Part shown: piece by piece, positions 1-12,771 of the stretch
Position numbering within the stretch: the stretch's first letter is position 1
How the letters are laid out: each line of letters begins with the position of its first letter
NCBI GenBank assembly: GCA_047495785.1
Contig: JBLDXI010000042.1
Span: forward strand, 806,001 to 870,000
Length of the DNA stretch: 64,000 nt
Direction: 5' to 3'
DNA from: Lepidodermella squamata
Lineage: Eukaryota > Gastrotricha
Translations under genes and position numbers: made by a program
Notes under the pieces: generated by a model
Database searches by the model: none
The model's input: only the letters and a program-made list of their open reading frames with translations
Told to the model about the DNA's origin: nothing

Positions 1-1069
1 TCGCCATTGTTCTCTACTTGTGGTAAATAATTTACTCAAGCATACAAAATCTCGCGGTAGAATGACTTTCTCTGCGGTAAGTTCAGCTATATCATGAAGG
101 AAGGAGTTAGAACTGCGCGCAGCGACAAAGGGTTATCTGATTGTGTGTGCGCGCGCAGCCGCGGGCGTACTTACAATACGCGTACGTTTTACGCAACCGC
201 TATAGTGCATGTCTTCCAATGCAAACTGTAACTCAGTTTAAAATCTGTGCGTGAGAGAAAACAAAATCATTCGTTAAATATGAAGTGCTTCTACGGTAAA
301 ACTACCGCCGCGCGCGGTAAAAACTTACTAACGCGGCGGCGTTAGTTTTACCGCAAAAGCATTATGGTAGCCTTGTTTGCGTGCTGCAGTAGAATAATTA
401 CCGTCAAACTAAGAGTTATACCGAAACGCTAACGTAATGTAGTGGTCCCGTTTTGCGTCCTCGGAGAAAATCGACGAAGATCGACTGAGCTACCCATGGC
501 CATGTGTATCATCCGCAAAGGGCATGAATTTTCAATGGAATGGTTGGAATTGGCCCCCCCCCCCCCCTCCCCCCAATTCCCTAGGGTATTCGCCTCGCCG
601 CTCGGGAAACATTAAGTCCCCTACAGAGATTTTATTCTCTATGATATAGCGCACGGCATGGCTTGCGCAATGCCGGCGAAGCACGATCGAGGACGTTTCC
701 TCATCGCTTCATTATACATACCACCCAACTAAATTCTTAAGTAACTTGATATAAATTTCAAAAACCCAGATTAATTTTCAATTTTGGAATTGGTTTCAAC
801 ATGTCTTATGAACTGACGACAATAAGTCATAAGCAATCAATTTTGAGGAAAATTCAGGGACCCTTGTATTTCAGGGACTTGAACAATTTCAGATTTACTT
901 GTCCGGTTTGAGAATATTAAATAAAAACAACTTTTGAGCAAAATAAAAAGCCATGAATACATTTTGTAAAAAAAAACTACGAAATCTAACGAATATTGGA
1001 ATTTAGGAAAGCATTTAAGCTCAGAGCTCAGCTTTTTTATTTAGCATTTAGCATCACTTGAAACGTTAC
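1..1069. other. Non-coding left edge with hairpin and poly-C tract
   Basis: No gene is recognised here. A GC-rich imperfect hairpin built on GGTAAAACTA / TAGTTTTACC lies at about 293-353. A C-homopolymer interrupted by one T lies at about 554-574 and is flanked by the inverted pair GGAATTGG / CCAATTCC. The rest is AT-rich and carries stops in all frames. Confidence 0.5.
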
Positions 1070-1344
1070 CCCAGTTAGGCAGTTAGCCCTGTTGGCGAAT
1101 GTCGCAGACGAAAATTCACGCGTTTCAGACCCAGCCTGACAGCCAGCTGTCTCGAGGCGGCAATCGACAAAGCTTCCAGTTGACAAATCGAAGCACCTGA
1201 CATGCTGCTTCTCGCTGTCTGGAACTTGCACTATAACAGTGCAACATAAAATGGTTCATGAAGTAATTATGAGTCAATGAAAAACCTACATGTTGTCCCT
1301 GAGATGCAGAGGCTTAAATTAGCGTACGAGCTGCCACCTTCAAG
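1070..1344 (-). pseudogene. Fragment of two-module cysteine-rich family gene
   Basis: Two exons match the gene at 36217-41083. The first (1290-1344) starts after a TTTCACAG acceptor and encodes the short linker exon around SSYANLSLC. The second (1070-1230) encodes the opening of a cysteine module with the pattern HVRC..STGSFVDCRLET.GC, ends in CLTG and is followed by a GTAACG donor. Splice phases match the homologue. No downstream LamG exons lie to the left, and on the 5' side the sequence runs within 50 bp into a LINE remnant. I infer a broken copy whose 5' part was lost or displaced. It could be functional only if exons lie outside the window. Confidence 0.7.
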
Positions 1345-1389
1345 CTGTGAAACCTTCAAGCTTTACTCGGCAATTTCAGCGATCTCAGT

Positions 1390-2436
1390 ATGACCCAAAC
1401 CGGACAGTTCATCACCCGACCGTCATCTGGTACAGCTATTGATCACTGCTGGCATAGCAAAGAAACAAAATATCTTGCCGCAGGTTCTGTTCAGGGCTTT
1501 AGCGACCATCATGGCCTGATCTCCGCATTTGACATGCCCAAAAGAAAACCCGATGAAGAAGTTGTTGAGTTCAGGAACTACAAGAACTTCTCGGAGACTG
1601 AATTCTCAAAGGATCTTGGTGAAGGATGCCAAAATCTAATTCCGCCAGAAAATGATGTGAACGATGCTTGTGGCAAATTTACCGATCACTTCTGCAAGAC
1701 CCTCGACAAGCATGCCCCGAAAACAAAAATAAAGAATTCCTGTCTTCCGAAAGTTACGAAGAAGTGCAAGGACCCGGAAGTACTTAATGCTTTGCGTGAA
1801 AAACAAATGGCCCACAGAGTACACTTAACGAAGCCAACACCTGAGTCTCACCTCCGTTTCAAAGCGATGAAGTCGAAAGCTCGCATCCAATTTCAGATTT
1901 CTACTTGAAGAAACTGCAAGAAGCAGCATCGTGCCCGAAGAAAACCTGGGCGGTTCTCCGTGAATTTCTCCCGCACAAATCAAAAGAAGGAGTGATTTCA
2001 GTCGTCTAGGTTCGGCAACATCTTTTAGCTTTCATGAAATCTCTGCTGACGAAATCATCAAGGCTGCGGAAAAACTAACCTCAAAAACAACCACAGGTTA
2101 CGACGGCGTCGCTGAACGGGCCCTGAAAGCTGCAGTGGCGTCGAAAAACTATTGCGAATTTTTGTCGCAACTCTTCAACTTCATTCTACGTAACAACGAA
2201 ATTCCTGAAAAATGGCTCAGAAGCGTGGTCACTTCAATCCGCAAATCTGGAGACCGATCTGACCCTTCAAACTACCGACCGATATCAATCCTATCGTCTG
2301 CACTAAAGTTATTCGAAAGATGCATCAGCGACCAAATTAAAGAGCACCTGTATGCACACAACATTCTTAGTAAATCGCAGTTTGGCTTCCGAAAGCACCA
2401 CTCAACCACGCTGCAACAACTCGGGAGCATCTTCTG
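1390..2436 (+). mobile_element. Non-LTR retrotransposon (LINE) fragment
   Basis: The first open frame (1390-1908) resembles the end of an apurinic endonuclease domain, with TAIDHCW followed by SDHHGLISAFD, and then the linker to the reverse transcriptase. After a frame change near 1908 a stretch resembling FYLKKLQEA...KKTWAVLREFL continues. The frame at 2135-2437 holds the reverse transcriptase fingers, including SNYRPISILSSALKLFERC and the SQFGFRKHHST motif. The YADD catalytic box and everything 3' of it are missing. At least one frameshift and several stops are present, so the copy is dead and truncated at both ends. The motifs fit the Jockey/CR1-like group; the exact clade is not determined. 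Confidence 0.85.
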
Positions 2437-4560
2437 ACGAAATCTTGTGCTTTTTTCAACTAGCCAACGCCAGAGCGCTTGTAAAATGTGAAAGGCACAC
2501 AATAGGATCGTAGCATTGACGAAAACTGATTTCAAAGCTTCTCGCTCGGCCAATATAGGCCAATCTATAGACGTAATGGAAGTTGGCGGACCCTTTTCAG
2601 AAAAACCTTAGCGAACCATAGCTAACTCGGTCCAAAAGTTTGTGCAACTCGATATTGTTCTTGTGTTAGACTCAACACATCTAATGAGGTAGACCACAAG
2701 GTGGTCGGCCATACCCAGACCTGGTCGGCTGGGGGTGGTCGGCCAACTTCCATTTTCAGGCCTAAAATGGAAGCTGGCCGACCACTTTCAACCGACATCA
2801 GTGTCAACCAGTTCTTTGAATGTGTCAAGTCTAGACCTTTTAGAAACCATACTACTGTGTCAAGGGCTGATGCTGAATATAAAGCAAACGAATTTGATCA
2901 AAAATTAAATAGCTATGATTGGAAATAAGATGACAAAACCTTGTCAAAACATCGCTTGGAGATAGAAAAACAAAGAAAATACAAGCGAATTAAGTAGAGT
3001 TTTTCTAGCTAACTCTGCGATATCCACACTCTGATAGCTGCGATATCCACATTCGATCCTAGCCAGGAAACAACAAGAAGCTAGAAAATATTATTCTGGA
3101 TGAAAAAATAGCGTAAAGAAACCTTCATAGCACGCGCCGATAATAAAAAATCGACTACAATAACCAAACAAATTTAATCAATGGATCAAATCAAACAAAA
3201 TACGACCGGCTTCAGCAGTTGGAAATTTATCGGCGGTATTTAATGTATAATGAAGACGTTGTCGTATTTCGATATCGATCGAGCTCGGGAAATTATGGCG
3301 AATTTCAGAAAAATTGCGTTCTATCGAGACCCGATCGATAGGCTCATTTTGGCATGGCGTAAATGTCCACAATCCATTCGGATGGTTTGAACACAAAAGT
3401 CTTCAAGGTATAGAAAAATTGAAATAATTTGGAAACTGAGTTAACTTCGGAGTGTGCCAATTATTTCAGAAATTATATAGGAAAATTATATTCGAATTCG
3501 GATTGGTAACATTTTATTATGAAATTTGCAGACTTACAATTTTTGAAAATTTTGAAATTAGTTTTTCAAAATGTCAGAATTAAACTTTTAATGACCGAAA
3601 AAAATGCACTCAGAATCCCTAATTGCCCACTGGGGAACGCGATGGCGGGCTTCATTTTCCTATTAAAATCGAGAAATAGGAGAAATCAGTGATTGACTGG
3701 AATTCGATTATCGATTATCGCCTCGGAATTTTTTTCCCAGCTAACGAGGCATTTCCATTTCGAGCGTGAAACGCCCATCAAATCATGTGAATTATACCGT
3801 GAGAAAAATATATTAGAATTTTTGAAAATTAAAAAACTACTGACACACCATTTTGCGCGACGCGAGAGTGCTGCATTAGCGGCACTCTGCTTTTGTTTGC
3901 GGCCTCGTTTCTTAAGAACCGGACTTTACTGGCTTTACTGGCAAGGCCGGGATTCAGATCGATTGGTTCATCGCATCGACCTTCGGCGTCTCGGCCTCTC
4001 TTTGTCGCCTGTCGATTATATGCCTCGGGTGACTCCTTCTGCGTCTTCTTAGGCGGCCTTAAGCGGGCGTTCAGCGACCGGAACCGGAAGCAAGCTAGGC
4101 TTAACCTTTGGCGGCCGGTCCCTTTTAGCAGGTGGCTGGTCTGGAGATTTACTAAACTCCACGCGTTTAGTTCTAGGCATGAGTAAGTAGTTTGATGAGA
4201 GATATGAGAGATATAAAGTGTTTGCTGAGCAACGACTAGGGTGACTAAACTGATTAAGACTTCTCATCGCCACCAAGTGCGGTAGTGCACGTGCGAACGC
4301 GTCGCGCAAAATGAGTCGCGCAGACGGGAACCGCCCGTATGACTTCAAAATTATACAAATCAGTCCCACTAGTGTTTTCTTCCAATCTGTTTTCTCAGCT
4401 GAAGTGAATTGACGATTCTCTCATGAAAAAAATAAATTTCGAACTTAACGGACAAATATTAAGAGACCAAATGACCAAATGAATCAGTTTTATTTTTCGT
4501 CCTCCGTAGGCATGTGATGTTAATATTAGAGAGAAGAAAAAAGGCCTTACCCGTGAGGGT
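2437..4560. other. Region without recognisable genes; short palindrome
   Basis: Open frames here are short and show no domain. A near-perfect palindrome lies at 2735-2785, with 22-bp arms reading GTGGTCGGCC...TTCCATTTT, one mismatch and a 7-bp loop. Imperfect copies of GGTCGGC lie just upstream. This is probably the core of a small foldback transposon. The remainder (2800-4560) is AT-rich apart from a GC-richer patch at about 3850-4340 in which I could not identify a gene. Confidence 0.45.
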
Positions 4561-5000
4561 TTAGGGGACGGCTGACGACAGGCGATCGGCTTCAGGTGCC
4601 GACAGATCGGTCGCGAACAACCTGCTTTTGCCCAAAAATGCATAATTTTCGATGCTATTACACACTAATTGCCATTCATCTCGATCTCTGGCAGTTATTT
4701 CCGCTAATTCTAGATCCGCAATTTTGTGAATTTCAGTGCGTCGCATTAACAGGGTCGACTTACGAGGTCTCCCGCGTATAACTGGCTCATTTGGGTTTTT
4801 AATATATTTCACATGAATATCGAACAAACCAATTTTAAGAAGACTGCTTTTCAAGCTATCGGTCCAGCGGGTTGGCGCGGTTTACCGCGAGGGAAGCACC
4901 AACTCGGGTCGACCGCTTTCCAATGATATATGGCATTCGTGAGACTTTCAGTGTCATACTCGTCTTTGCGAATAATGTGACCGAAATATTTCAGAGATTT
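4561..5000 (-). mobile_element. 3' end of a second LINE (C-terminal ORF2 remnant)
   Basis: On the minus strand the reading frames give LKYFGHIIRKDEY, then after a frame break PTRWTDSLKSSLLKIG, then an arginine-rich stretch with ITARDRDEWQLV and a stop. This order matches the C-terminal tail of many animal LINE ORF2 proteins: the 'L+YFGHI.R' motif, the 'RP.TRW.DD' motif, then 'A.DR..W' near the end. The reverse transcriptase core upstream is absent. At least one frameshift near 4870 shows it is dead. It is unrelated in position and strand to the LINE piece at 1390-2436. Confidence 0.7.
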
Positions 5001-5346
5001 TATTACCTAAAATTTGACTAGGTCTAACGCCCAATTACACACCGGTGTGCAATGGAAAAAACTGTTATTACGTTAAAGCTTTGACGATTCGCGAATTTTA
5101 GTATACTTTCTCAGATTCCTTACAACAAGAGCTGTCAAAAAAAGTATCACAACGGCAAAATTGTGGATGAATCGATTTTTGTTTTTCCCCGTCTCCAGAG
5201 TGTTGAATTCAATTTTTGAAAAAAAGATTTATCGTAATTTTAGAATTGAAATTTCAAAATTCAACTCAATTTGAAAATGATTTCTTGTGGAAAAACTCTG
5301 GAATAAAGATTCATTATTTTATTTCATTCTGTATTGGATTCTATAG

Positions 5347-5607
5347 AAAATTGGCCGACAAATAATGAGAAAACGCCGTTCAAATGCGACATTTGCGGAA
5401 ATCGATCGCGGCCTTCCAGTTACCCTGGATGAATTTCCGTGCTTCATAGCCTCAATGCCACCATCCATGTCCCTGAATCAGCACTGGCGATCGCAGTTTG
5501 ACATTTGCAAATTTTGCGCTATCCACTACGATTATATCGAATGTGGCGTTAAGCGGGAAATTGCAAGATATGATGAAATTTATAGCTTGGAAAAAATATT
5601 CTATTGA
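5347..5607 (+). pseudogene. Last exon of a carbohydrate sulfotransferase, probable orphan exon
   Basis: The reading frame opens directly after a TTCTATAG acceptor and runs 86 codons to a stop. The order of features matches the C-terminal part of the Sulfotransfer_2 family (HNK-1/CHST type): a basic 'KIGRQIMRKRR' start, an acidic 'TLDEF' stretch, then NQHWRSQFDICKFC followed by IHYDYIECG, equivalent to the family's HW...C..C.I.YD.IG block. A polyadenylation signal AATAAA lies about 30 nt after the stop. The 5' part of the enzyme, with the sulfate-donor (PAPS) binding sites, is not visible in the upstream kilobase. It is therefore either a distant last exon of a gene with a very long intron or a relic; I favour a relic. 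These enzymes act in the Golgi on glycans. Confidence 0.6.
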
Positions 5608-5706
5608 TTATTTACTATTCGATTTGAAAAGTGTGTAATAAAGAAGCCGTGAATTTTTATTCGTTTATATTTTAAGAATTCGTGGCAGCTACAGTCCGGA
5701 GGTCAT

Positions 5707-5765
5707 CAGGTTCAGGTTCAGATTCAGGATCAGGTTAGGGTTCAGGTTCAGGTTCATGATCAGGG
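5707..5765 (+). repeat. Degenerate GGTTCA hexamer repeat
   Basis: About nine or ten 6-bp units based on CAGGTT/CAGATT/CAGGAT run head to tail with a few substitutions. This is a simple-sequence tract with no coding evidence. Confidence 0.7.
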
Positions 5766-6010
5766 ATGGAGCTCTCTGAATTACTAATAAACTAATAAAC
5801 GAATGCCGGAATCCTTGATGTTCACAGTGTATTTTTATTTGCCAAGTTCTAAATACCCAGGAATGCATTCGAAATGAGACATTCTAAATGATTTTTCGTC
5901 AAAGTTCGCCAAAGTTCAAAAAGTTTTAAGTTTTAAGAGTCAAAGAATACTGAAGATCCATAATCTTCAGCACACGAAGTTGATGATGAGAAGTTCGATG
6001 TAAGCTGGCT

Positions 6011-9000
6011 TCAGCGCATTCCAGGAATGGAGAAAGAAGCACAGTTGACTTCCGCAATTCGCAATTGGGCTGGGGTCAGCGTTGCATTGAATATGTTCAG
6101 ACAGGCAATACTTCCCATCAGCGGCTCAACCGGATCGGCCCACGATCTTCAAAGACACAAATTGCATATAAATAAATGCATGGGGTGAAGGTGAGCGCAA
6201 ACTAACCGTGCCAAACTAAGTGACCCATTGTTTGGAATGGGTGATATTAAGCCGTTAAGAGAGGCTCTATACCTATCGCAAGCAATATTGAGGCTGCCGC
6301 TTGTGTTAATAACTGACACGAAGCGCCACTTATGACTGAGGGGACACGTGACCTCAGAATAAACGCTACCAACTGCAGCACGGAAAATATTGTTGCTCCG
6401 AGCCAGAATTTTCAGACCTTGTGCGAATTCAAGAAGCGGCCTGTCCTGTTCAGTTGACAGCGTTGCGAAAAAGGTAATGCTGAAACCAGCGGTCATCGAC
6501 TTGATTTTATCAGCTGATGCGCTTCTTACATCACTCGACGCGAAATAGAGAGCTGTGTCAGAAACGCCGAACGGTCCAGGAACAGATGAAAGGGCCGTGA
6601 CTGGAGCTGAGAAATTAGCCTTTGGCTCGACACGGTCGTTCAAGTCGGATACCAACGGCCAAATTGCCAAGTTCGACGGCATCAGTGTTGTCAACGACTC
6701 AGGCATCCACGTTTTTCCTGAAAAAACCTCCACGCACTTTTTGCGAACCATCCACAGGTGTTGCACGAGAAGGGCGTGTTTGTAAATCGAAAGACACGTA
6801 AGACGACTAAGGTTGATTGAGCCAGATTTCAATTTGTTGCTTGTGATTGGCGATGTTGTGACATTGACCGTATTAACGACGTTGTCGCAGACTGCTGTCA
6901 GTTGATTTAATGTGTTGTCGTATGAAACCGCGATGTAGACCCACGATGGAGATCGGGATGTGATTGACATGCAGCTGAATGAAATCGCGGCAGCGGTATC
7001 ATCTGAAAAGGAAATGCTATTGATTACTACATCTCTGCCTAAAATCATTTTCAACCAGCCAAAAGCTATGCTAAACTGCTCAACTATACGAGCGCATTTC
7101 TTTGACTCTCAGAGTTCCGACACCCTATTCCAAGCCAGCTGCGATTCTACGAATATTAACGACCCTGCTTTCAATAAATCCCAAGCTGTAGCATCATAGA
7201 CAACTCTATACAGATCGGAAACTAGCGATCTTCCTATAGTAAATAAATTCACACCAAAACGTGAAAAAGTGGGCACGCGACTTTCATTTTTATTCACTCA
7301 TCGCCCTATCCGTCCATGGTAATTTTTCCGATTTTTAATTATTTTCTAAAATTCCCTGAGAAAATGTTTCATTTCCAACAAATTTCAAACAAATTTTCCG
7401 GACTACTAGAAGCGCTCCTTATTCGCTCCTTATTAATCTTATTCGATTTTTGCTCTATCCAAAGATATAAAACTTGAGCGAATCAGAATTTTTTTCGAAT
7501 TTCGCGAAATTTGCATTCGCTTGATAATACTTTGAGCGAGCTAAAAATAGCTACAAAAAACCTAATAGCTATTTTTAGATTTAGCAGTATCACGCAAAAT
7601 CCAAATATTACAAGTCAGAAAATTTCACAAAATTCGAAAGAAATTCTGATTCGCTCAAGTTTTATATCGTTGGATAGAGCAAAAATCGAATAAGATCATA
7701 GTATTTTTCTCGGAATTTTTCGGCTTAAAATGAAACATTTTACCGTCCTGAAAGACTCTTGAAATGGCGATTTTTCGTAAAAGTGACCAACTTTGAGATA
7801 ATTTTAAAAAAGTTAGAAAAAAACCGTCTCATGAGACGGGACTCATTCGATAGAGGAGCGCTTCTAGTATTCCGGAAAATTTGTTTGAAATTTGTCGGAA
7901 ATGAAACATTTTCTCAGGGAATTTTAGAAAATTATTAAAAATCGGAAAAATTACCATGGACGGATAGGGCGATGATTGAATAAAAATGAAAGTCGCGTGC
8001 CCACTTTTTCACGTTTTGGTGTGAATTCAACTTCAAACTCACCCATGTATATGTCAATTCTGTTCAATCCATCGCTGGTTTTAGGGTGGTAGAAAATCCG
8101 GAAAAGATCCGTCGCGTCGTAAAACACAATAACGGGTAAAGCAATAGCAGATGAGCTCTGATACCAGTAGGTAGATACCGTGAATGACGACTGGCTGAGA
8201 TCGAGTTTGAGATTTTCCACCTTGAAATAATTGTTCGAAGTTAATACGTAGGCGGGGGCCGCAAAGTCGAAAGGGTTGCTAGCATAATTGACAGGTCCAA
8301 CAAACGATCCGTTGATTCCGTTTTCACTGATATCACTCGAGCCGTACGCTTGCGTAAGCGGGAAGAAAGCTAAGGCGGGAGGTAACGCAAACGGATTCTC
8401 TGTTAATAATTTTTATTATCATATCTGCAATACCAGACTTCAGACTAACTTACGCTGTTCGCAAATCTCCAAAGTGGTGTAGTTTGTACTGTTGTATAAC
8501 AACTAAGTTCAAGGGAAACAATTGGGCATCTTGTATTAAAAGAGAGGAGAGCATAAGATTCGTCAGCTGATAACATACCCAATTTTCAGGACAATCTTCG
8601 TCAACGGAAACACACTTTGAAGCCATGAACGGGTTACTAGCGCATAGCTTGAACTAATTGCAAAAAACACAATTATCCCTTTTTTCCCGAAGCAAAGAAA
8701 ATCCCCTATTAGAGACTAGGAACTGGGAAGTGAGCGATTGATCGCGAACGGCTTTGCGGCGAATATTTTTCATTATAGATAATAAAGACTAGCACAGCCT
8801 TCCCCTTCCCTGCTTGGTCACCTGATTTGTTTGAGTAGAATTGGAGCCTACAACCTCAAACCCAAGCACATTATGTATTGTCTAGTTGGGCTACGGATTC
8901 CGCTGGACAAATTACATTTTTTCTTACGACTCTACCTCCTCGTATCCAAAAACGTTTACTTACCGCTGAAGGTTTCATACAGGCGGCGTAATTTTCGCTG

Positions 9001-11877
9001 AAATTTCCACTCGTATAAGATGATACCTGAAAATGCATTAAAACAAAGTAGAAATGAGTTTGTTACGAAATCAGGCTAACCGGAGAGATTCCTTGAGAGC
9101 AAGTTGTTGAGTCCTGGCATCGTTCTCCAGTTGCGCATCGATAAGCGCTCTAATTTATAATTAGTGAGTAATTTAGAAATTGCAAATACGAAGACCCGTT
9201 CTTACAGCGCTATAGCAGGCACTTTCCGATGTGTAAGAAACGTTCCCAATCTATGATGAAAGATTATTCTTACATGAAGTTCCCCACTTAAGCGCTAACT
9301 TACGCTAATTTGAGGATTGGGACAGGATAGTCCACTAACGCAGCCTACAAACGTTTTGTTGCTGTCGTAACAATGCACGTAATTGACAACTGTTCAGCGT
9401 CGAATAATCATAAAAGTAGCAGAATAGCGACAGAAGGAGAAACCAACTTTTGCATAGCTCAAAAGAGTCGTAGCTAGTCTCAGAAGCTCCAGAGATCTAA
9501 ACACAATTGAGCTTCTTGTGAAATTCAAAGAAAATCAGGGGAAATTAACTCACAGTAGATGCTGGGCAACTCGAGTTGACAGGAATGCACACGGTAAGTA
9601 AATTTGAATTCGGATCCAAGCAGCGTTTATGCTTCCCCTTTAATTATTATTTAATACTAATGTGGCTTCGAGTTTCGAGCAAAATTGCAAAAACCTGAAT
9701 TGCAGATTGGCAGGTTTGGAAATTGGTAGCGTATGGCCCGGAACTTGCTCCAAGGCTTCCAAGCTGTTAAATTGAAATATACGATAAAACAGTCAAGAAT
9801 TCAAGAAAAGCTACTCACATCGTATTTCCCCGTTCCGTTTGGGCATGAATCATCACAGGCGCCACCAGTCGAAGCGTCATAACACATTCTGATGCTCTGT
9901 TAGGAGAAAAAACCGATTAAAATTTGCCGCAAAGCTAATAGCTAAATTCAAACCCCTGTTTCGCAAACTGTTCTCGTAGAGAACACGTTCAGGCTAGGGG
10001 TCTGTAAGTAAAACAAAAATAAAAAAAAAGATATTACCTTATCACTTCCACCTTTCAACCCGCTTTTTAATAGAAGCTCAGGACTTTACTTGACCGAATC
10101 AACTACAACCAGCTCAACTATGCTTCCATACATTAGCCCACTCTCAAACAAAGCCCGCTATTATAACCACTTCTCGGGTGATCTCGGGTAACCCCTTCTC
10201 AGACCCTCTTGATTTAAAAAGCCTATGTATTAAATCGCAGCGTTAGGAGTATCAAATGTGACTATTACGTCTGTCCCGTCGCATGGCAACTGAGCAGGCT
10301 TGCATCCGGAGAACGCGGACCCTGCCGAGCTAAAACAGCGCCGATGAGGAAAATAAGACTGCGGGGCTGGAAGAAACGAAGCGTATTAACAAATCTGTTT
10401 CATTGTTTTTCAACGAACCAGATTCGCACTCGCCAAGGTTTGAAAATGAAACGCCAGTCGAAAATTGGTTCGTACTACCAGCCGAGCAGTTCGTGCTGCC
10501 GTCAGTAGGGATGCATTTGACAAGAGCGTAGGTTTGCGAGTTCAAGCAGAATTGATGCGGTTTCTAAACAGAAAAAATAGGAAAATCGAACAATTATATG
10601 TACAAAAGTTTACCGTATATGTCGCGAGATAGCTAAGGCATTGTGCATAATTTGCCCCGAAATCGCCAACGCTGTTGAAAGTTGCCACCTAAAGAGAGAC
10701 AAATAATTCGAAATCATCCAAGCAATGACTGGCTCACCAAGCTCATGGGAGATCGGCAAATTCCACGGCAAACGAATGTCGAAGCGGATTTGCATAGAGC
10801 TGCGGGCTACAAAGGAAATAAAATCGGTAACGCTTCAACTAAAATAAAACAAATCAACACACCCCTGAAGAGCAGTGTCTCTTGTCGATATAAATTCCGC
10901 CGCTGAAAGCCTGAAATAGAACAAAATTCGATAGTGCTATCGAGATGTCATTACATGACCTGTGATTGGGTGGCAGTGTTACAGCCAGGCGTAGCCAGCT
11001 GGCAGCCAGCGAATGTGCGATCCGACTTTGAGAAACACCGAACATGCGGCGAAAAATCTGGGCTTCTGGCGGCTAAAATAACATTATGAGCCGAATCAAT
11101 TACTATTCATTATTCTGCTCGAATCAAGCAAACCGCAAACCTCGGATTTTCTCAAGGCACTCATTAAAGCTGATTATCGGGTTCAAGGTACGCTAACATT
11201 CATAAGAAATGGAACAGGTAATTGCTAAAATCATTTGAAATCCTCACCCAGCCAGGCGGGCAATTGCTCTCATATGGGACGCAGGTCATAGCTGTATCAT
11301 TCTCACACTTCATAGCCGGATTTTCCTTTGCAACAACATTGAAAAAATGTTTGATTCGCTGAAAAATAATCGCGTAATACCATGTACGGCCGAAGTTTGT
11401 TGATGCAGTCATCGTACCGAGGTTTAAAAGTTAAGCCCGTGAAATTTAAGTACTAGGAAAAAATTTGAAATTAAATTCAGCGGCAATTGAAAGAATAAAT
11501 TACCGGAATTTCGTTCTTTGAACACGAAACGATCTGAGGCAGGCATCTTAGTGTGGACTGTTTGGGGTTGTAGCAGCTATGGGCAGACTGAATAAAGCAA
11601 ATTCGATTTCTTATTGAACAGCGGCGAGCAAATAAACAAACGCCCTGCTTGCAAGTCGCGTAATCAGGAAATGATGGGCCCAACTAATCGCGAAAGCATT
11701 TGTTTAGAGTGGGTTGGGTCAGCGAGTACCTTGACTTACCTGAGCTTCTTCAAATAGATAACAGTCCTCTTTACAGCCGATGAAATCATCGTTCCATCGC
11801 GAGACGCATCGCTTAAAGCAGTTGGCACAGCTAACAGCGATCACAGCAAAAACCAAATAACCACTCAATAAATTCAT
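6011..11877 (-). CDS. Four-module cysteine-rich secreted protein with two C-terminal LamG domains (copy A)
   Basis: The start ATG at 11877 opens exon 1 (11740-11877), with a signal peptide of about 20 residues followed by FKRCVSRWNDDF. I followed about 26 exons. The first 23 encode four tandem cysteine modules: exons 1-6, 7-11, 12-17 and 18-23. The last three encode two LamG-like jelly rolls. Exon 25 (6207-7002) starts after CTTTTCAG and contains WVYIAVSYD and IAIWPLVSDLND. The last exon (6011-6146) ends in FSIPGMR and a stop. Frames and splice sites look sound throughout. The intron between exons 24 and 25 is about 1 kb because it houses a foldback repeat; most other introns are 50-60 nt. 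A secreted or extracellular-matrix role is inferred; no ligand can be named. This is probably a functional gene. Confidence 0.85.
7251..8026. repeat. Foldback element inside an intron of copy A
   Basis: The outer arms (about 7251-7420 and 7853-8026) are near-perfect inverted copies of one another and contain CGCCCTATCCGTCCATGG. A second, nested pair (about 7436-7512 and 7622-7697) contains CTCTATCC..AGATATAAAAC. There is no open reading frame of note between them. The right arm ends only a few bases from the splice donor of the LamG-1 exon of copy A, so the element lies wholly in the intron. No clear target duplication was found. Confidence 0.85.
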
Positions 11878-11980
11878 CTATTCTTTTTAAATGAAAAAAT
11901 GAATGAATGAATGAGTGACTGTAAAAAGTGATATTTGGGTGTTTGACTTTGCAACGTCATCGCGCCACATTTACCACGCG

Positions 11981-12000
11981 ATGTTTCCAAGTCGCGTGAA
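11981..12000 (-). promoter_or_regulatory. Shared upstream box of copy A
   Basis: The plus-strand sequence ATGTTTCCAAGTCGCGTGAA lies 104-123 bp upstream of the start codon. It resembles boxes at about -80 to -109 of copies B, C, D and H. The shared core is a TTTC/TTCC run followed by CGCGTG and, usually, GTGAA. The function is inferred. Confidence 0.45.
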
Positions 12001-12771
12001 TTACGTAATTTCATTTTTGTCCTACTTTTGCCGAAGGAGCACTCTCAGCCAATTTAATAAAAATAGGTCAAGGTTAACTGTACTGGAAACGTACTGGCTA
12101 CGGAATTTAAGGCGTCGTGAATTGACTCCGAGCTGAGCTAGCGCAAACAAATCGACCATTTACTGATCAGCGAATATAAAAAATTGAGTTTTAGGTGTTC
12201 CATGCACGGCAAAATATTGCGCATTGCGTACGCCCTTTTGAGAGAGGAGAGGAGTTGAAATTGTTAGAAAATATTAACATTTATGAATATTTATTCGTCC
12301 TGATTGAAAGTGAGATGCAAAAAGAAAGACTGAAGACGTAAGAAAAAATTGGAAAATGCAACTTTGGATTTACCCATAGACAACACTGTAACAGATAGGA
12401 ACGATCGCAAACGATCGACCTATACTGCATTTCTTCAGCACGCGATTACTTTGTATGCCAAACAACGCCCTATCCGCTCATTACAATTTTAATTAATTTC
12501 AAAAATCGATAGGCTAAATTGTCCTTCATCTAATTGTTTGACTTTCAGTAGATAAATAATAGATTTCGCGGTCTATCGAATGAGCTCAGGTACATCTTGG
12601 AGGCTCGCATGATCAATTTACTAGAATTTGGTGAAAATTGCTATTTTTGTAGATTTTCGGCTAATCTGCCATCTGCCATTCTTCTGCCGCCGTTGGCTCT
12701 CCCGACAAATTTTTGAAAATTTTAAGGAAAATTGATTTATCAATGTTGACAATTTTCTCTATCCAACGATA
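12001..12771. other. Spacer between copies A and B
   Basis: No gene is seen. The spacer contains CGCCCTATCCGCTCATTAC near 12465, which resembles the arm motif of the foldback at 7251-8026, and CTCTATCCAACGATATATAAG near 12758, which resembles its inner arm. The spacer is therefore probably mostly foldback-transposon debris. Confidence 0.5.
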
